Below, in pieces: positions 12,401-23,900 of a DNA stretch of 64,000 nt. Numbering within the stretch: the first letter of the stretch is position 1; every line of letters begins with the position of its first letter. The notes beneath the pieces were generated by a model that did no database searches, was not told the origin of the DNA, and saw only the letters and a list, made by a program, of their open reading frames with translations. A program made the position numbers and the translations under genes. The stretch is from Litoditis marina (lineage: Eukaryota; Nematoda; Chromadorea; Rhabditida; Rhabditidae), in the NCBI GenBank assembly GCA_964036275.1, contig OZ038434.1, forward strand, positions 10,683,060-10,747,059, read 5' to 3'.

Positions 12401-15400
12401 CTTACCATCGTAACGACCGCTATCAAAATCAGAACCCCAGAGGAAGGTAGGAAATTTAGGGTTGATAAGAAATATTTTATCTTTTACTAGTAGTTAATCA
12501 CTAGAATTAGCTGCATGGAAAATTGTAGGTATATCATTTTTAATTGCGGTCAGCGCTGTCGCGAGAGTTGTAAAATAGAAGCGTTGTACTTGTCTAGGCT
12601 TCAACATCAAGTCCTAATAGAACTAAACCTAATTGATCTTCTTGGGCAGGTGGCAGAACCGTGGTGCAAGTCAACGCGGGCGTGGTGAGATGCGACGTCC
12701 TCGAGGTGGCTATCAAGCAAGAGATCGAGACATTCAGCAGGTAATGCCTTATTTCTCTGTCTGCTCTATATATGCAATGCCCCGTGCGATAGGTAGTCAG
12801 GGAGTTCTCAACTTATCCTCTGACTTGACTGAATTGACCTGTGACTTTTTCTTCTTCCCATCGGGGGTTGTTGAACCTCAAACCCTCGAACCGACGCTAC
12901 CCCACGTATGTTTGAACGAAATTTCATGCGCAAAATGACTCTTACCCGTATTTGTGTAGTCGAAGGGGATGTTTATCCCGTCAGAATCAGATCATCTGAT
13001 TGTTCTGGTTGAGGTGAAGTATAATATTCTTTTGACTGATGTGTTTTCATCAAATACTCTCCCACTGCAGGATGTGCGTATTCGTGTGAACCATTCGAGT
13101 GAAGACGTGGAGAATGTGTCTAGTGAGCAGGGCGAGCAGGCGAGCAATGTGCGGGGTCGCGGTCGCTACTCGCAGCAGAGGGTCACCCGGGGACAGCCGC
13201 GCGAGCGCGGCACTTACAAGGTATGTGATGCGTTCATACTAGAGAAACATGCACAGGACTTTCCTACTATTCTTTGAGAAATATGAGGTTATTCGATATA
13301 TAGTTCGTTTCACCAATCGATGACTTTCTACAGTAATCTTTCGAAAATTCAAACGCATTTATCTAATCAACAAACAGAATTCAAGATTCACTGTTTTGTA
13401 TGCTTGTAGTACCCAAAGTGGAAAACGAAATCTCAAAGTTTAAACTATGTACAACAACTACAAGATATAATAAATTCACTTGTAAGTTTTATTATCTTAC
13501 TGTAGAGGGCTATTGTTTCGTGAAACAGACTATAAAAACATCATCTATGAATAGAAAATTCGTATGGTCGAAACACTGTCTAAATTTCATTACGGTTACT
13601 GTGTTCCTGACCCTTCGACTTGGAAGATTGTGGTCTAGGTTCGTGCGCCTGCGTACATTCATTCAAGCTGGCATTAAAGCTTGTGATTTGTTCAGAATGC
13701 TCGCACCTACCCTCAACAACAGCGAGGAGTGGCGATGGAGCCTTCCAGCCAGGATCATCGACTGAAGAGTCCGGTGGCCTCGAGTGAGGGGCACGACGAG
13801 TGGGAGACGGCCAGCGAGAGCAGTGGACGCATACACAGAGAGAAGGAGTGAGTAGACACGTTGGGGGCACGTTGGTCTGGATGAGGAATGAGAAACGGGC
13901 TTCTTTTTCTCTAAACATTCAAGAGTGTAGAATTGAGGTATATGGATGTTACTGCTGATGTGATATGAATGGTGAATGCAACTTACTTTGTACTAAAAGT
14001 TCCAAATGAGTGAAGCCGTCTCTGGTTCAAAGCAAACCTTCTAATCGTCAGCTTTTCATATAAACTTGTGGTTGAAATTTGAAATTGACCGATTTGAAGC
14101 GAAAATAATAACGTTGATTTGATATTTCTCATAGTGGTTTCAACGTCGCTTCTGTTTTGTTAGTGTCTGGGGTGACTGTCTTTTTATATCTTGACCATGT
14201 TTGATGGTACTCTTGTTGCAGACCGGTGGTAGCTAAGCGAACCGCTCCAACTCGTAAGCCGAAGCAGTCGACGGGACCGGATGCCAAACAGTCTTCTACC
14301 GCCGCCGCTACGACAACGGAGCGAGTTCGTTCAAAAAACGGCCAACCCGCCAGACGTACGTGCCGCTCGCCGTCAGACGGCGCCAGCAGGAAACAGCAGC
14401 AGACACAAGAGAGACGCCACAGTGCTGACAAGGTACGTGTAATCCTCGTCATGTAAACGTATCACGTGAACTTCTTCAGTTCTAATCTGAAGTAAATTGT
14501 GAAAATTTTAGTCGACTTCTTGTTATTGGGAAACTATTTTCTCCTGGTTTTAAATCTTGTGTGTGAGAGATCATGTTTTCAATTTTCCCCCTGTGACACA
14601 CATAAGATCAATGTTAGTTCATACATTACTTTTCCAATTACCGGTGTTGAATTTTCATTAAAGCAAAATGTTCGTAGTCGAATGATCCTCTTTGCCACTG
14701 AAATAGTTGTTGTTCAGGGTGGCTCCAACGGTCTGGCGGGTCTTGACATGAATAACTATGCTGGGGTGGTCATCATCGATGATCATCTGCAAGAGACAGT
14801 CGGGGCAGATGCTATCGAGGAGTTCGAAGAGGCGAGTCGGATAAGATTTCATGTTTGAAACGTAACCAAAAGAGAAAAACGTGTATTTTGAAGTATTTAG
14901 GTCTTTTGAACATTCACAACTCAAAACTCCTATTATGAGCTGATAATACATTGATTAGGGAAGAAAAAGAACAAATAATTGATGAATGAAAGAAAGAACA
15001 CACAAAAATGATGAGCAGAAAATTGTTTATTTTTTGAAATCTGCTTTTGTTCACAAACGTTCAACTAATAAATGAAGTGTTTCAGGTGTTGAACAAGAAG
15101 GCGAAGCGAGCCAAGGCGTTGGAGGTTCAACAGAAACAGGAGCAGGAGGAGCGGAAGAAGCAACGTGAGCTGGAGCGGCAGCAACGACTACAGGCCAAGA
15201 AGGCGGCTCGACAGACTAACAACAAGAAGGGTGAGTAGATCATATGATAAAATAGAATGTTTGTTGAACCACAAATTTATTTGAAAGTTGAAATCGAAAA
15301 GTTGTATGTTTTTGCGAAGGTAGAACTTTGCTCTGAAGAGTGAGTATACGTCGATCGAATTCGAAATTTAGTAAAAAAAGGGTTGGTTGTTTGATGTTTA

Positions 15401-18400
15401 ATTTGGTGGTTGTTTGATGTTTGACAACTCTTAAAAAAGTAATTGTAAGTTTTTTTCTGGTGAAATGCTTTTTATGTGAACGTAGAACATTTTGCAGAAA
15501 AGAAGATTGTGGACGACGGTAAACACAAAGAGGTCGTCGACGGTTCTGCGAAGAAAAATGGAGAGGTTGTTGAGGTACCATCTTCTAGGGTCCTATGATT
15601 CAATTCATGTCCTATACACGTGAATGAGCGAAACATTCTTGTAAACTGGTATTCATCAATTGCAAGTCTTTTGTTAGAGTTCTAATGTTTTGGCGTTCTC
15701 TTTAGGCTGCCGAGAAGGTTCGCTCGGCCGTATCTGGAAAGAAGGAAATTCCCGTGACAACCGTTTGGAACAGTGCTCACGTGGCGGCAATTGAGAAAGA
15801 ATTGAAGGAGCAGGAAAGCAACAAGACTACTGTAAGCTATCACAACTGTCCATTCAATTGATGTTGGTAGTATTTTCCAGTTGCGGGCCGTTTTTAAAGT
15901 TGTGTACATTATATTTTGGTTCTTGTTTTGGCTTTATATTGTTTGTTTCTCGTTAAAATCATGGTTGTTATCTTCCAGGCTCCGGTAATACCGTCTCCCA
16001 TCGCGCGACCAACACCACGTTCCAAATCGGCCGCATCTGACACAAATGTCGTGCCAAAGGAAGATGGTCAGAGGTAAGTGACTAATGACTATGAATCGTT
16101 TCACAATAGACAGTACTAGTTTTCACATACCGGATACAGCCCTATTTGTATACATGTAACACGTTTCACTAGAAATTATTATGAGTGTTAATCCACACCA
16201 ATCGGAAGAAGAAATTCTTTGGAATATGCAAAATGTAGTGATTTTATTGTTTCGTTTGTTTGTTATATTCATATTATATTTAATAGTCTAGTTTCTAGTA
16301 ACATTCGAGGTTGAATGATCTTTCGGACACCTCATTCACTGAGAAATGAACATAGTTTATTTTCAGAATGGTGGAATTGCCAGTTTCTATGTCGTCGAGT
16401 CAGCCTCTACGTGGGGATAAATATGACTTTACATTCGACCCAAGCATTCATGAGGTAGCTTTTGAACCTGATATCACTCCTATAATGTTTGGATTTTAGT
16501 GTGTGTGGTGAAACGTAGTCCTAGTTTCCGAGAGTCAAGATGCAACGCGGCCAACACGGAGCCTTGTGTGAGCTAGTGCAGCTTATGCCGCGGCGTACCT
16601 GGAACGTTCATTTGGACCGATAGTGTGCATGCCTGAAATAAGTGGTATTTCGTGTTTCTATAGTCGTTTTGTTGCAGGCTCAAACTCGCGAGACGCACGA
16701 AAAGACTGTGACCATCATTTCTACGGCCAACTCTGAGAGTGGAAGTGTGGCTGAAGATTTCCGCCTGAAAGAGAATCTGAGCAAAGTGAAGGTACTTTGT
16801 TATCGCGGAAATAGCGCTACAGGGGATAACTATAGCTGAGTTGGAGTTTGTGCACAACGGAGATTACGAGTTACACGGTTACAACTAAAAGACACGAAAG
16901 TAAAACTATAAAAGCCTATCAGACCACGTGTGAACCTATATGCCTGTATTGTGGTGCTCTTTAATGGTAAAATTTGATCATGTTAGCTTTTGAACCTGAT
17001 ACCTCTTAACCTTTTCACATCTGTCCAACTTCTAACTTCTGTGATTGAGGTGCATACCTGAAAATGTCTCATTATTTCTATTTGAATAACTGATTGAAGT
17101 TTGAAATCCAGAGAACTTTTAGATGTTTGCTTATATCACACTCTCCCATTCTATTTACTTGGAGTGCCACGTGTGCCAATGTGGAGATACACGTGTTCAG
17201 TCGGCAATAAACATTCTATTCTGATTTGTTGTATTCAATCTTACTAGTATGTTCTTCAGGACCTCTGGCCGGGTGAACTGGAAAAGGAGGCCGCCGCCCC
17301 ACTGCCCTCAAATGTAGCGAAGGTAAAGCCGCAGCCACAGGCCGGGGAACAGTCGGCCGCCGATGTTTCTAAGCCGGAGACGGCCGTCGTGCCCGGAGCA
17401 CAGCAAGTTAACTCGCAGAGAAGTCCCGGAATGGGTGAGTTTCTTTCGAGTGTTCGTTTTCTCCTCCTATCCGCTATGTCAAATGTGTATTCTCCGTCTC
17501 CCCGTTTCTAGTTTTGCTAGGAGAACTTGTGAGGACGCTGATCGCGTTTAAGACGGTGGTCCACTCTTTTATTGTTAATAAACACTTGAACTACACTACT
17601 GAGCACAAGGAGGATAAAGTCGCGTGTTGGATCGTGAGTATACTCTCCATTTCAGCTATACTTCATGGTTATACATATTCCCATATTTCAGCGCCCTTCT
17701 CCTCTGGTTCATTTGGGGGTATCTCGTTCCCTACGTATTCGATGGCATTGCCAGATATGGGCCGACCCACTGGACCCGGATATAGTCATGTGAACTCGAT
17801 GCTGCCACCTCCGAACGCTACCAGCCCTCCAGCGGTTTGTTACCTCTTGTGAATGGTTCTCCTTTTCAACGGCTTTCAAAATGAGTGTACTATTATTTGA
17901 AGAAAATTTTTTTCCCGTTCCCACCGCCACACTGCGTTATGAAATAGCATATGCCGTTTTCCTAGTTTTAGCAGCTATAGAAGTTTCAGCCATGGTCTAT
18001 CTACGGTTGATATCGATATCATGTGATTGTAAAATGTATCACAATAAAATGACGAACGGATTTAATCCGTACACAAATTTATAACTCATTTGTATCTATC
18101 AAGCGGAAAACAATTTATATTTTTAGAGCATTCCCATGCCCCCCGCATTTGTGCCGCGACAACACCAAGGACCTGCCAACTTTGCCGAGAATCCGATGTA
18201 CATGCAGCAAAGTGAGTACCACGTTTCACACAGAGATAACATTTTTATAATGCGTGTATCAAGCTTATCGCCTCCCAAGCCTGATTTCATTGATTTCGAA
18301 CAATAATAATAATTCTTGCAAGTTTTGTAGGAAAGTAACTAGTTTTTGGGCCGATTCTCCATTTTGAGAAAAGTTTGATATGATGCTATGATCCTTGACG

Positions 18401-20265
18401 TTATCTTTTACTGTTTACTAACTCATTGTTTACAGGACAACAACAACAGAACATGACGTGGACGCCTAATGCATCTCTGGACGGAGTTCCCTTCGGTAAT
18501 ACTCCACCTCCCGGCTCGGTTCCTCCATATCAGTCTGGTTCTCAGTTCGCATTTGCCGGAGGGAACAGAGGCGGTATGCACCCACAACAAGTGAGTTCAA
18601 GTGATCAGGTATTGTGGATATGTTTAACCGCATCAAAGTTGGCATAGTAAAGGTGTTATTAGTTCAGAGAAACAGTGTTTAACTGAAATAGTTATAAGTG
18701 ATGATAGTAAAAAGCTAAAAAGTAAGTCATCCCCTCTTGCTCGAGGAATCAATTTTTCAATTGAATCAGTCAGTGGATTTCAATTTCCAGCATTGTATTG
18801 CAATTATTCGTTCTGATCACTTAGAAGTAATATTTGGTTTAACCGAACATTCAAAAAATGTATTAATACAGAAATTACCACGTGTATATTGCATGATGAT
18901 TTTGTTCAGATGCAGCCTCGCGGTTTTCCACCGGGCAGTCATCCGGGAAGTCAGCCCCCTAAGATGGGTGGTGGTCCCCCTATGTTGCCATTCGGACTGG
19001 GACAACATCCGATGGATCTGATGAGCATTGGAATGCCGCCGCCACCCTCGCAGAACATGCCGACAGGTCCGCAGATGGGTGAGTGGGCGGTTGTGTTCAT
19101 AGCATGTTCGTCAGCTGGTGTATGGCTCATACACCAACTATATCTAGTCAATCTAGTGTATATCGTGATATTTATTCATGTTCTGTGAGAGTGCATTGTG
19201 TGATTGTGTCATTCAGGAGGTGGTCATCGTGGGGACAACAACCATTTCAACGGTGGTCCCTTCAATCCGTCACCGCAACCGCCGCAGTTCAATCAGCCGC
19301 CCCCACCAGCAAGCATGAGGTACGTATCCAAACACCAGTAAGGCCCGACTGAACGATAAAAAGCTGACGGTTTTTAGATGTGAACATGTGAAAATTTGTG
19401 ATTTTTCATCGAAATTAGACCGAATTTCTGTCGTAATTTCCACTATAGTAGTATCGTGTTATCCGTTTATTCGCTTCAGGTATTCGCAACCACCTCCACC
19501 AGTTGGAGATATTAATTGGTCCAAAGGAGTTCCGCAGCACCAATCTTTCGGAGGCGGACAGGGTTATCGAAGTAAGTTTAGCATCTTAGTTTGTTACCTT
19601 GAAGGATTATATGTATATCTCAAGTTTTCTACTAGTAATGATGATAGCGGATGTATAGGTGTTCGAAAACGGATACAACTCTTACACTGTCTAATTATTG
19701 CAGACCAACCGCAATCAATGGGTGGTATGCACCGTGGCAACCATAATTATTCGGGAGATGTCTGGTCATCGATGAACACACCTGTCCAGCCCTTTGTCCC
19801 TAATCAGCAGAATAGAATGGGAATGGTGAGTGCTATTTCGTATACAATACATCGAATACTTCATTATTTGAGCACACTTCTAATGTCCCTGTAGACGCTC
19901 TTGATGAAGCACTTTATTTACAACAACACAGTTACCTTCCTTACCAATGGTTTTCTTAGGTGTTTTCACGGATATTTCAAGCGCGTTGGAGCTTGACTAG
20001 CTGAAAAAATTATAGACTCGCTTTCGCGAGATTCAAGATTCTGATATTCATTGTATCACGTCAAGTCGTTACGATCCTAGAGCGTAGAATTCGCTCGCGA
20101 ATATTTATCCCATACGACAGTGAATGAATCTAGTTTTATGTCATTTGTTTGCAGCCGGGTCCAATGTACAAGGGGCCTCGGGGACCGGATCGTGCCGCGG
20201 ATTCCCATATGAAGCGACCGTCTTCCGGTGGTTCGCAGCAGAACAACAACGGCACTGCCGCCTAA
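3500..20265 (+). CDS. PRRC2: PRRC2/BAT2-family large disordered RNA-granule protein (42 exons)
   Basis: PRRC2 proteins are long, mostly disordered cytoplasmic proteins linked in animals to RNA binding, stress granules and translation. The BAT2_N block is clear in the first exons: [31 protein letters not shown] and PTWAK. Further marks are RG-rich boxes (about residues 665-718, from 11547; again from 12650), the [10 protein letters not shown] motif (about 914), LAGLDMNNY and VVIIDDH, a basic charged helix (1039-1086), TFDPSIHE (about 1213) and a Gly/Pro/Gln/Met-rich tail. Coding exons: 3500-3605, 3922-4050, 4343-4446, 4755-4866, 5083-5159, 5336-5405, 7283-7369, 7625-7686, 7898-8068, 8175-8243, 8360-8428, 8759-8849, 9167-9309, 9561-9704, 9927-10025, 10303-10386, 10581-10690, 10911-11065, 11300-11410, 11547-11707, 12006-12140, 12340-12446, 12650-12740, 13071-13220, 13696-13847, 14222-14432, 14718-14831, 15086-15230, 15498-15574, 15706-15831, 15979-16073, 16367-16454, 16678-16791, 17260-17434, 17692-17834, 18127-18211, 18436-18590, 18910-19078, 19217-19319, 19480-19571, 19704-19825, 20155-20265. 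All phases agree, giving about 1637 residues. The start is the first ATG of the BAT2_N exon. Exon skipping is possible but not visible. Confidence 0.9.
5455..6791. mobile_element. PIF/Harbinger-like non-autonomous DNA element
   Basis: The element lies in the PRRC2 intron between 5405 and 7283. Terminal inverted repeats are GGCTACGTTCAGACTACG on the left (5458) and the complement of CGTAGTCTGAACCCAGCC on the right (ending 6788), with two mismatches. Both ends are flanked by TTA, the 3-bp TWA-type duplication expected of this superfamily. Sub-terminal copies of a GCCGCTGCATCTGG motif and three internal GCGTCGCGTGC motifs are present. No transposase frame is seen in 1331 bp, so it would depend on an enzyme supplied elsewhere. 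Confidence 0.7.
6793..7110. repeat. alternating G-run / C-run array
   Basis: Units built on GGGGGG(T/C)GATTGTAC and its complement alternate in orientation, with a C run of about 20 near 7007-7026 followed by TAGGGGTGGGGGGCG. A matching poly-C tract (TTGCCCCCCCCC...) sits on the other side of the Harbinger-like element at about 5434, so that element seems to have landed inside the array. It is intronic in PRRC2. Lengths of the homopolymer runs may be unreliable in the assembly. Confidence 0.7.
8945..9129. mobile_element. MITE-like element with imperfect terminal inverted repeats
   Basis: CTGAAAAACCGCTG and CTTAAAATACCGG at the left are mirrored by CCGGTATTTTAAG and CAGCGTTTTCACAG at the right, spanning about 185 bp inside a PRRC2 intron (8850-9166). 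No coding capacity. I cannot fix a target-site duplication. Confidence 0.55.
14832..14833 (+). other. probable GC (non-GT) splice donor
   Basis: In the PRRC2 exon 14718-14831 the family alignment requires EEFEE to join VLNKKAKR (from 15086) in phase 0. The only donor that does so is GAG/GCGAGT, a GC-AG intron. The nearest GT (14836) would put the next exon out of frame. Confidence 0.6.
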
Positions 20266-20751
20266 TCTGTCAGTTTCCCACTGAAGACTAGAGTGATGAT
20301 GTCACATATTAGGGCAACTTTATGTGACTCTGCATGATTTCATATTTATAGTTTGATGTGTGTGTGTTTTAGCGGGAGTTTTCTCATGCCCCAATCCCCA
20401 TGTACAGTATTGCTAGGTTGTCTTCAATTTTTTTCTGGGGACAACACACCTTGCGTTGGGTTTCATTCATTGTCATTAGTGGTTCCCGTGTCTAAGGTTT
20501 TGCCAATCGTGTTCGCGTTTGTTTGCATGTTGTAGTCATCTCTTGTTACGTGGTGGTTGAATTGAGATCTTCCTGTTTTCCTTTGATTAGGCTTCTTCTA
20601 TTTAATCTGTACTGTATGGTGAATTTGTCTTTTTTACGTACTTCGTTTTACATTGACTCTGTAATTAAGTAGGGTTACGTTTTGTAATGTTGCTGATGGT
20701 TTCCCCATTTTGATATATTACGTTTAATCCCTACCGATCCTCATAATGTTC

Positions 20752-20757
20752 AATAAA
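20752..20757 (+). terminator. polyadenylation signal of PRRC2
   Basis: AATAAA lies 487 bp after the stop codon at 20263-20265, in AT-rich sequence with no further exon. It is the first canonical hexamer downstream. Confidence 0.7.
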
Positions 20758-20903
20758 TGTGTTGTTTCTATCATATATTCAGTCATTTGCATAAACATTT
20801 TGAGCTTGGTTCATAGCTCACTGCTTTCAGTAATATTGAGTTTTTTCAAACGACTTCATAACTTTAATACACAAATAACTGTATCGAGGAGTAACAGAAT
20901 TGG

Positions 20904-20909
20904 TTTATT
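20904..20909 (-). terminator. polyadenylation signal of the small membrane-tail gene
   Basis: On the minus strand AATAAA occurs 84 bp beyond the TGA stop at 20993-20995. Together with the PRRC2 signal about 150 bp away, it shows two convergent transcription units ending almost tail to tail. Confidence 0.6.
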
Positions 20910-20992
20910 GTTTTTTTGAAAATGTATTGCATTTTTGAGTTTTGGGTGGCGGTAAAAAATGTATATGTGAGAAGATTGTTGTCGTAGGAAGT

Positions 20993-23900
20993 TCAGTCGG
21001 AATGGCTGTGTCTGTTGTGTCTCCGATGATTCATGTAGAGAATAGCGAGAAACATGAAGAAGAGCATAATCCAACAACACCTCTTCTCGCGACATTTACG
21101 TTCCGAACACTTGTCGCACCCTGCAACAAAGATTATATAGTCGTCGCCGAATGAAAGGCGAGAAAATACTGTAAATTTCACCCATGCTGTGTACAAGTAG
21201 TGTAAGCCCACGCTGCTGTCATGCGTACAGTGGTGAGCTGCCAAACTGTTAGGAAGGGTTCGAGTAGCTGTAGTCCTCACCATTCATACTGCAACTCGTA
21301 CAGTACTAAATAATAGGGGGCGGGGCCAAGATGCCTTGGCTGGCTGCCAACTATTTCACAAATTCTCACTACTCAGACAGATTCCTGCCAATTTTTTATT
21401 GGCTGAACGAGAGAGTGTGCAGGTCAGAGAGACGCAGACTGTCCTAGGCTCTCTGCGCGTCATTGACCTGCATGCTCTCTCGTTTTTGTAGCTGGCCAAT
21501 TGCAGAAAGTTGGCGCTAATCGTTCTGAGTATAGCTAATTGGCCCGCCACTTCTGTAGCGGCCCTAACTAGAGAGTGTGCAGGTCAAAGACACGCAGATC
21601 TGTGCGCCCTCATTGACCTCCACACTCTCTCGCTTTTGTAGCTGGCCAATCGCAGAAAATTGGCGCTAATCGTTCTGACCGGTTGGCTCAAAATGCGGTC
21701 ATGAAAGGGATCGAACTCCCACCTAATCAGCGGCGCTGCGCCCACTAACTATAAGAAGAGGCGGATATTTTCTTAAATTGTCACAAATGAGGCGTACCAC
21801 CCCATTCGTACGTTTTTTTTTCGGGTAATCTTAAGTTAAAAACTGGTTACCAGGCGGAACATGAAAACCTTTTTTGATGGTTTATAATGATAACCGGGAC
21901 GCCGGTTTTGTGGTTTACGCATAATAAGATAAAATGGTCATTTGTGGCCACTTACTATTTACGATATTCTAACCTCTATTTTGAAATTTTGATGAATATA
22001 CAGTTTGTATGGGAAATCATTTCAAAATTCTGTATGGGAAAGTATTAAAAGAGAATAGTTGAACCTACTTCAAATGAATAAATTGGAAAAAAAATCATTT
22101 CTATTTCTACCACCTGTGAAAAAAACGTTATCTAAAGCCACTTTGTACAGCTATTCAAATTATGATGCTTATGATAACTTAGGCTGCTCATGATTATTCA
22201 GGAGGCTTATGATAGAAGAAGCCTACTAGACCGACTTCCCGCGAGTATTTGAGCATAAAAGAGTGCCACGCCCACTTCTCAACAATTGAGAAACCAGTAC
22301 TAGATTAGTAAAAAGTGGGGGACAAGGAAGTGTGTGAGTTCTGTTCGGTTCACCGTTTTCAGCAAAAAGTGAACAATACGAGGTTGGGAGTGTGCAACAA
22401 AAATAGAACAATACATAGGTTTGCCCAACGGTTCACAACGTACGTACGTTCAACCACTCCTACACTCACGCTAAAATCAGGATTTTTGTAATAAATGTTT
22501 TTGTGAACCGTTGTGCAAACCTATTTATTGTTCTATTTTTGTTGCACACTCCCAACCTCGTATTGTTCACTTTTTGCTGAAAACGGTGAAACCGAACAGA
22601 ACTCACACACTTCCTGGTCCCCCACTTTTTACTAATTGTTCTCTTTTTGCTAGTTGTACTAGTACAATCACTCATTGACTAGAACAATCAGAATGAAATT
22701 CGAAAATTGGTAACTATCAAACATTCTGATTACTGGGCGACGTTTCGAGTTTTCAAACAACGTGATCTTGGTTTTTCCAATTATTTTTGGCGCCAATTGA
22801 CCTTTAAAATTGACGTGATTGGCGGAACGGGTAAAAACCACTAAACCGTACTTCTTAACCTATTTCATGAAAATCTGAGCTTTGTGAAAAATCTGAGTCA
22901 TAGAACGCAAGCCTTTACTTATTTGGCGCCAACGGGCGCCAGCGTTTGGCGCCAATAATCATATTCACCAATTGGATGTTACTCCAATTGGTGAAAAAAA
23001 ACTGGAACGAACGGTTTTGATCAACTAACACAGTTTCCGAGGTTTTTTGTTCGGAAACAATATTTCCAATTTTAGCGCCAATTAGAGGAAAAACGGGCTT
23101 ATTGGCGCCAAATGTCAAGAAATGTGGATACTCAATCCGCTTGTCAACTAAATGTATAGTTCTGACCTCTGTGAACGAATGCGGTCGTTACCCCACCTCG
23201 CTAGCGTCGTTCTCATTTAACGCCAATAGGCGCCTGCATTTGGCGCCAATTGTTAGCCATGTCACCATGTTTTGGAAAATAGCTGGAATTCACTGCCATG
23301 ACCTCTGTACGAAATTTCAAACAAATTCATTCATGGGAACACATCTTTTCCAGCTTTTGGCGCAATCTGGCGCCAGCGCCAAGCGTCAGACATAACGTGA
23401 CATCACCAAACTTCTGGGGCAGCGCTAACGTTGGGGTTTACACATGTGTGCCAAATTTCAGCCGAATCGGTCCAGTAGTTAAAACATTATTTTCCATGCG
23501 GACACCGGACGAGTGACGAGGGACGAGCGACGAGGGACAACGGAAATTTTCATAACGACACGACATCATACCTTTTTTCCACCTTGACCGATTCTTCTAA
23601 TTTTTTCACACAACATGTATTTAATAGATATCTAGCTCTCTCTCTTTTTAAATTTCGAAAAATGTTTTATTTGAAGACTTTTGTGGTTTGAAAGCCAAAA
23701 ATGGGTGCGCAATGGCGAAACCAAACACAACTCACACGCAGCGCTTCGCGCTGCGCGCGATACGCCGCCCCAGGGAATAGGGTCAGATGACCGGTTGAGA
23801 AAGACAGTACAGTTGACTCAGAAATGACTATTAACTCCCCCGAGAAAACAGCCTTTACGTGGCGGGGGAGATAATTAGCTCGCAAGGGTGAAACCAATGT

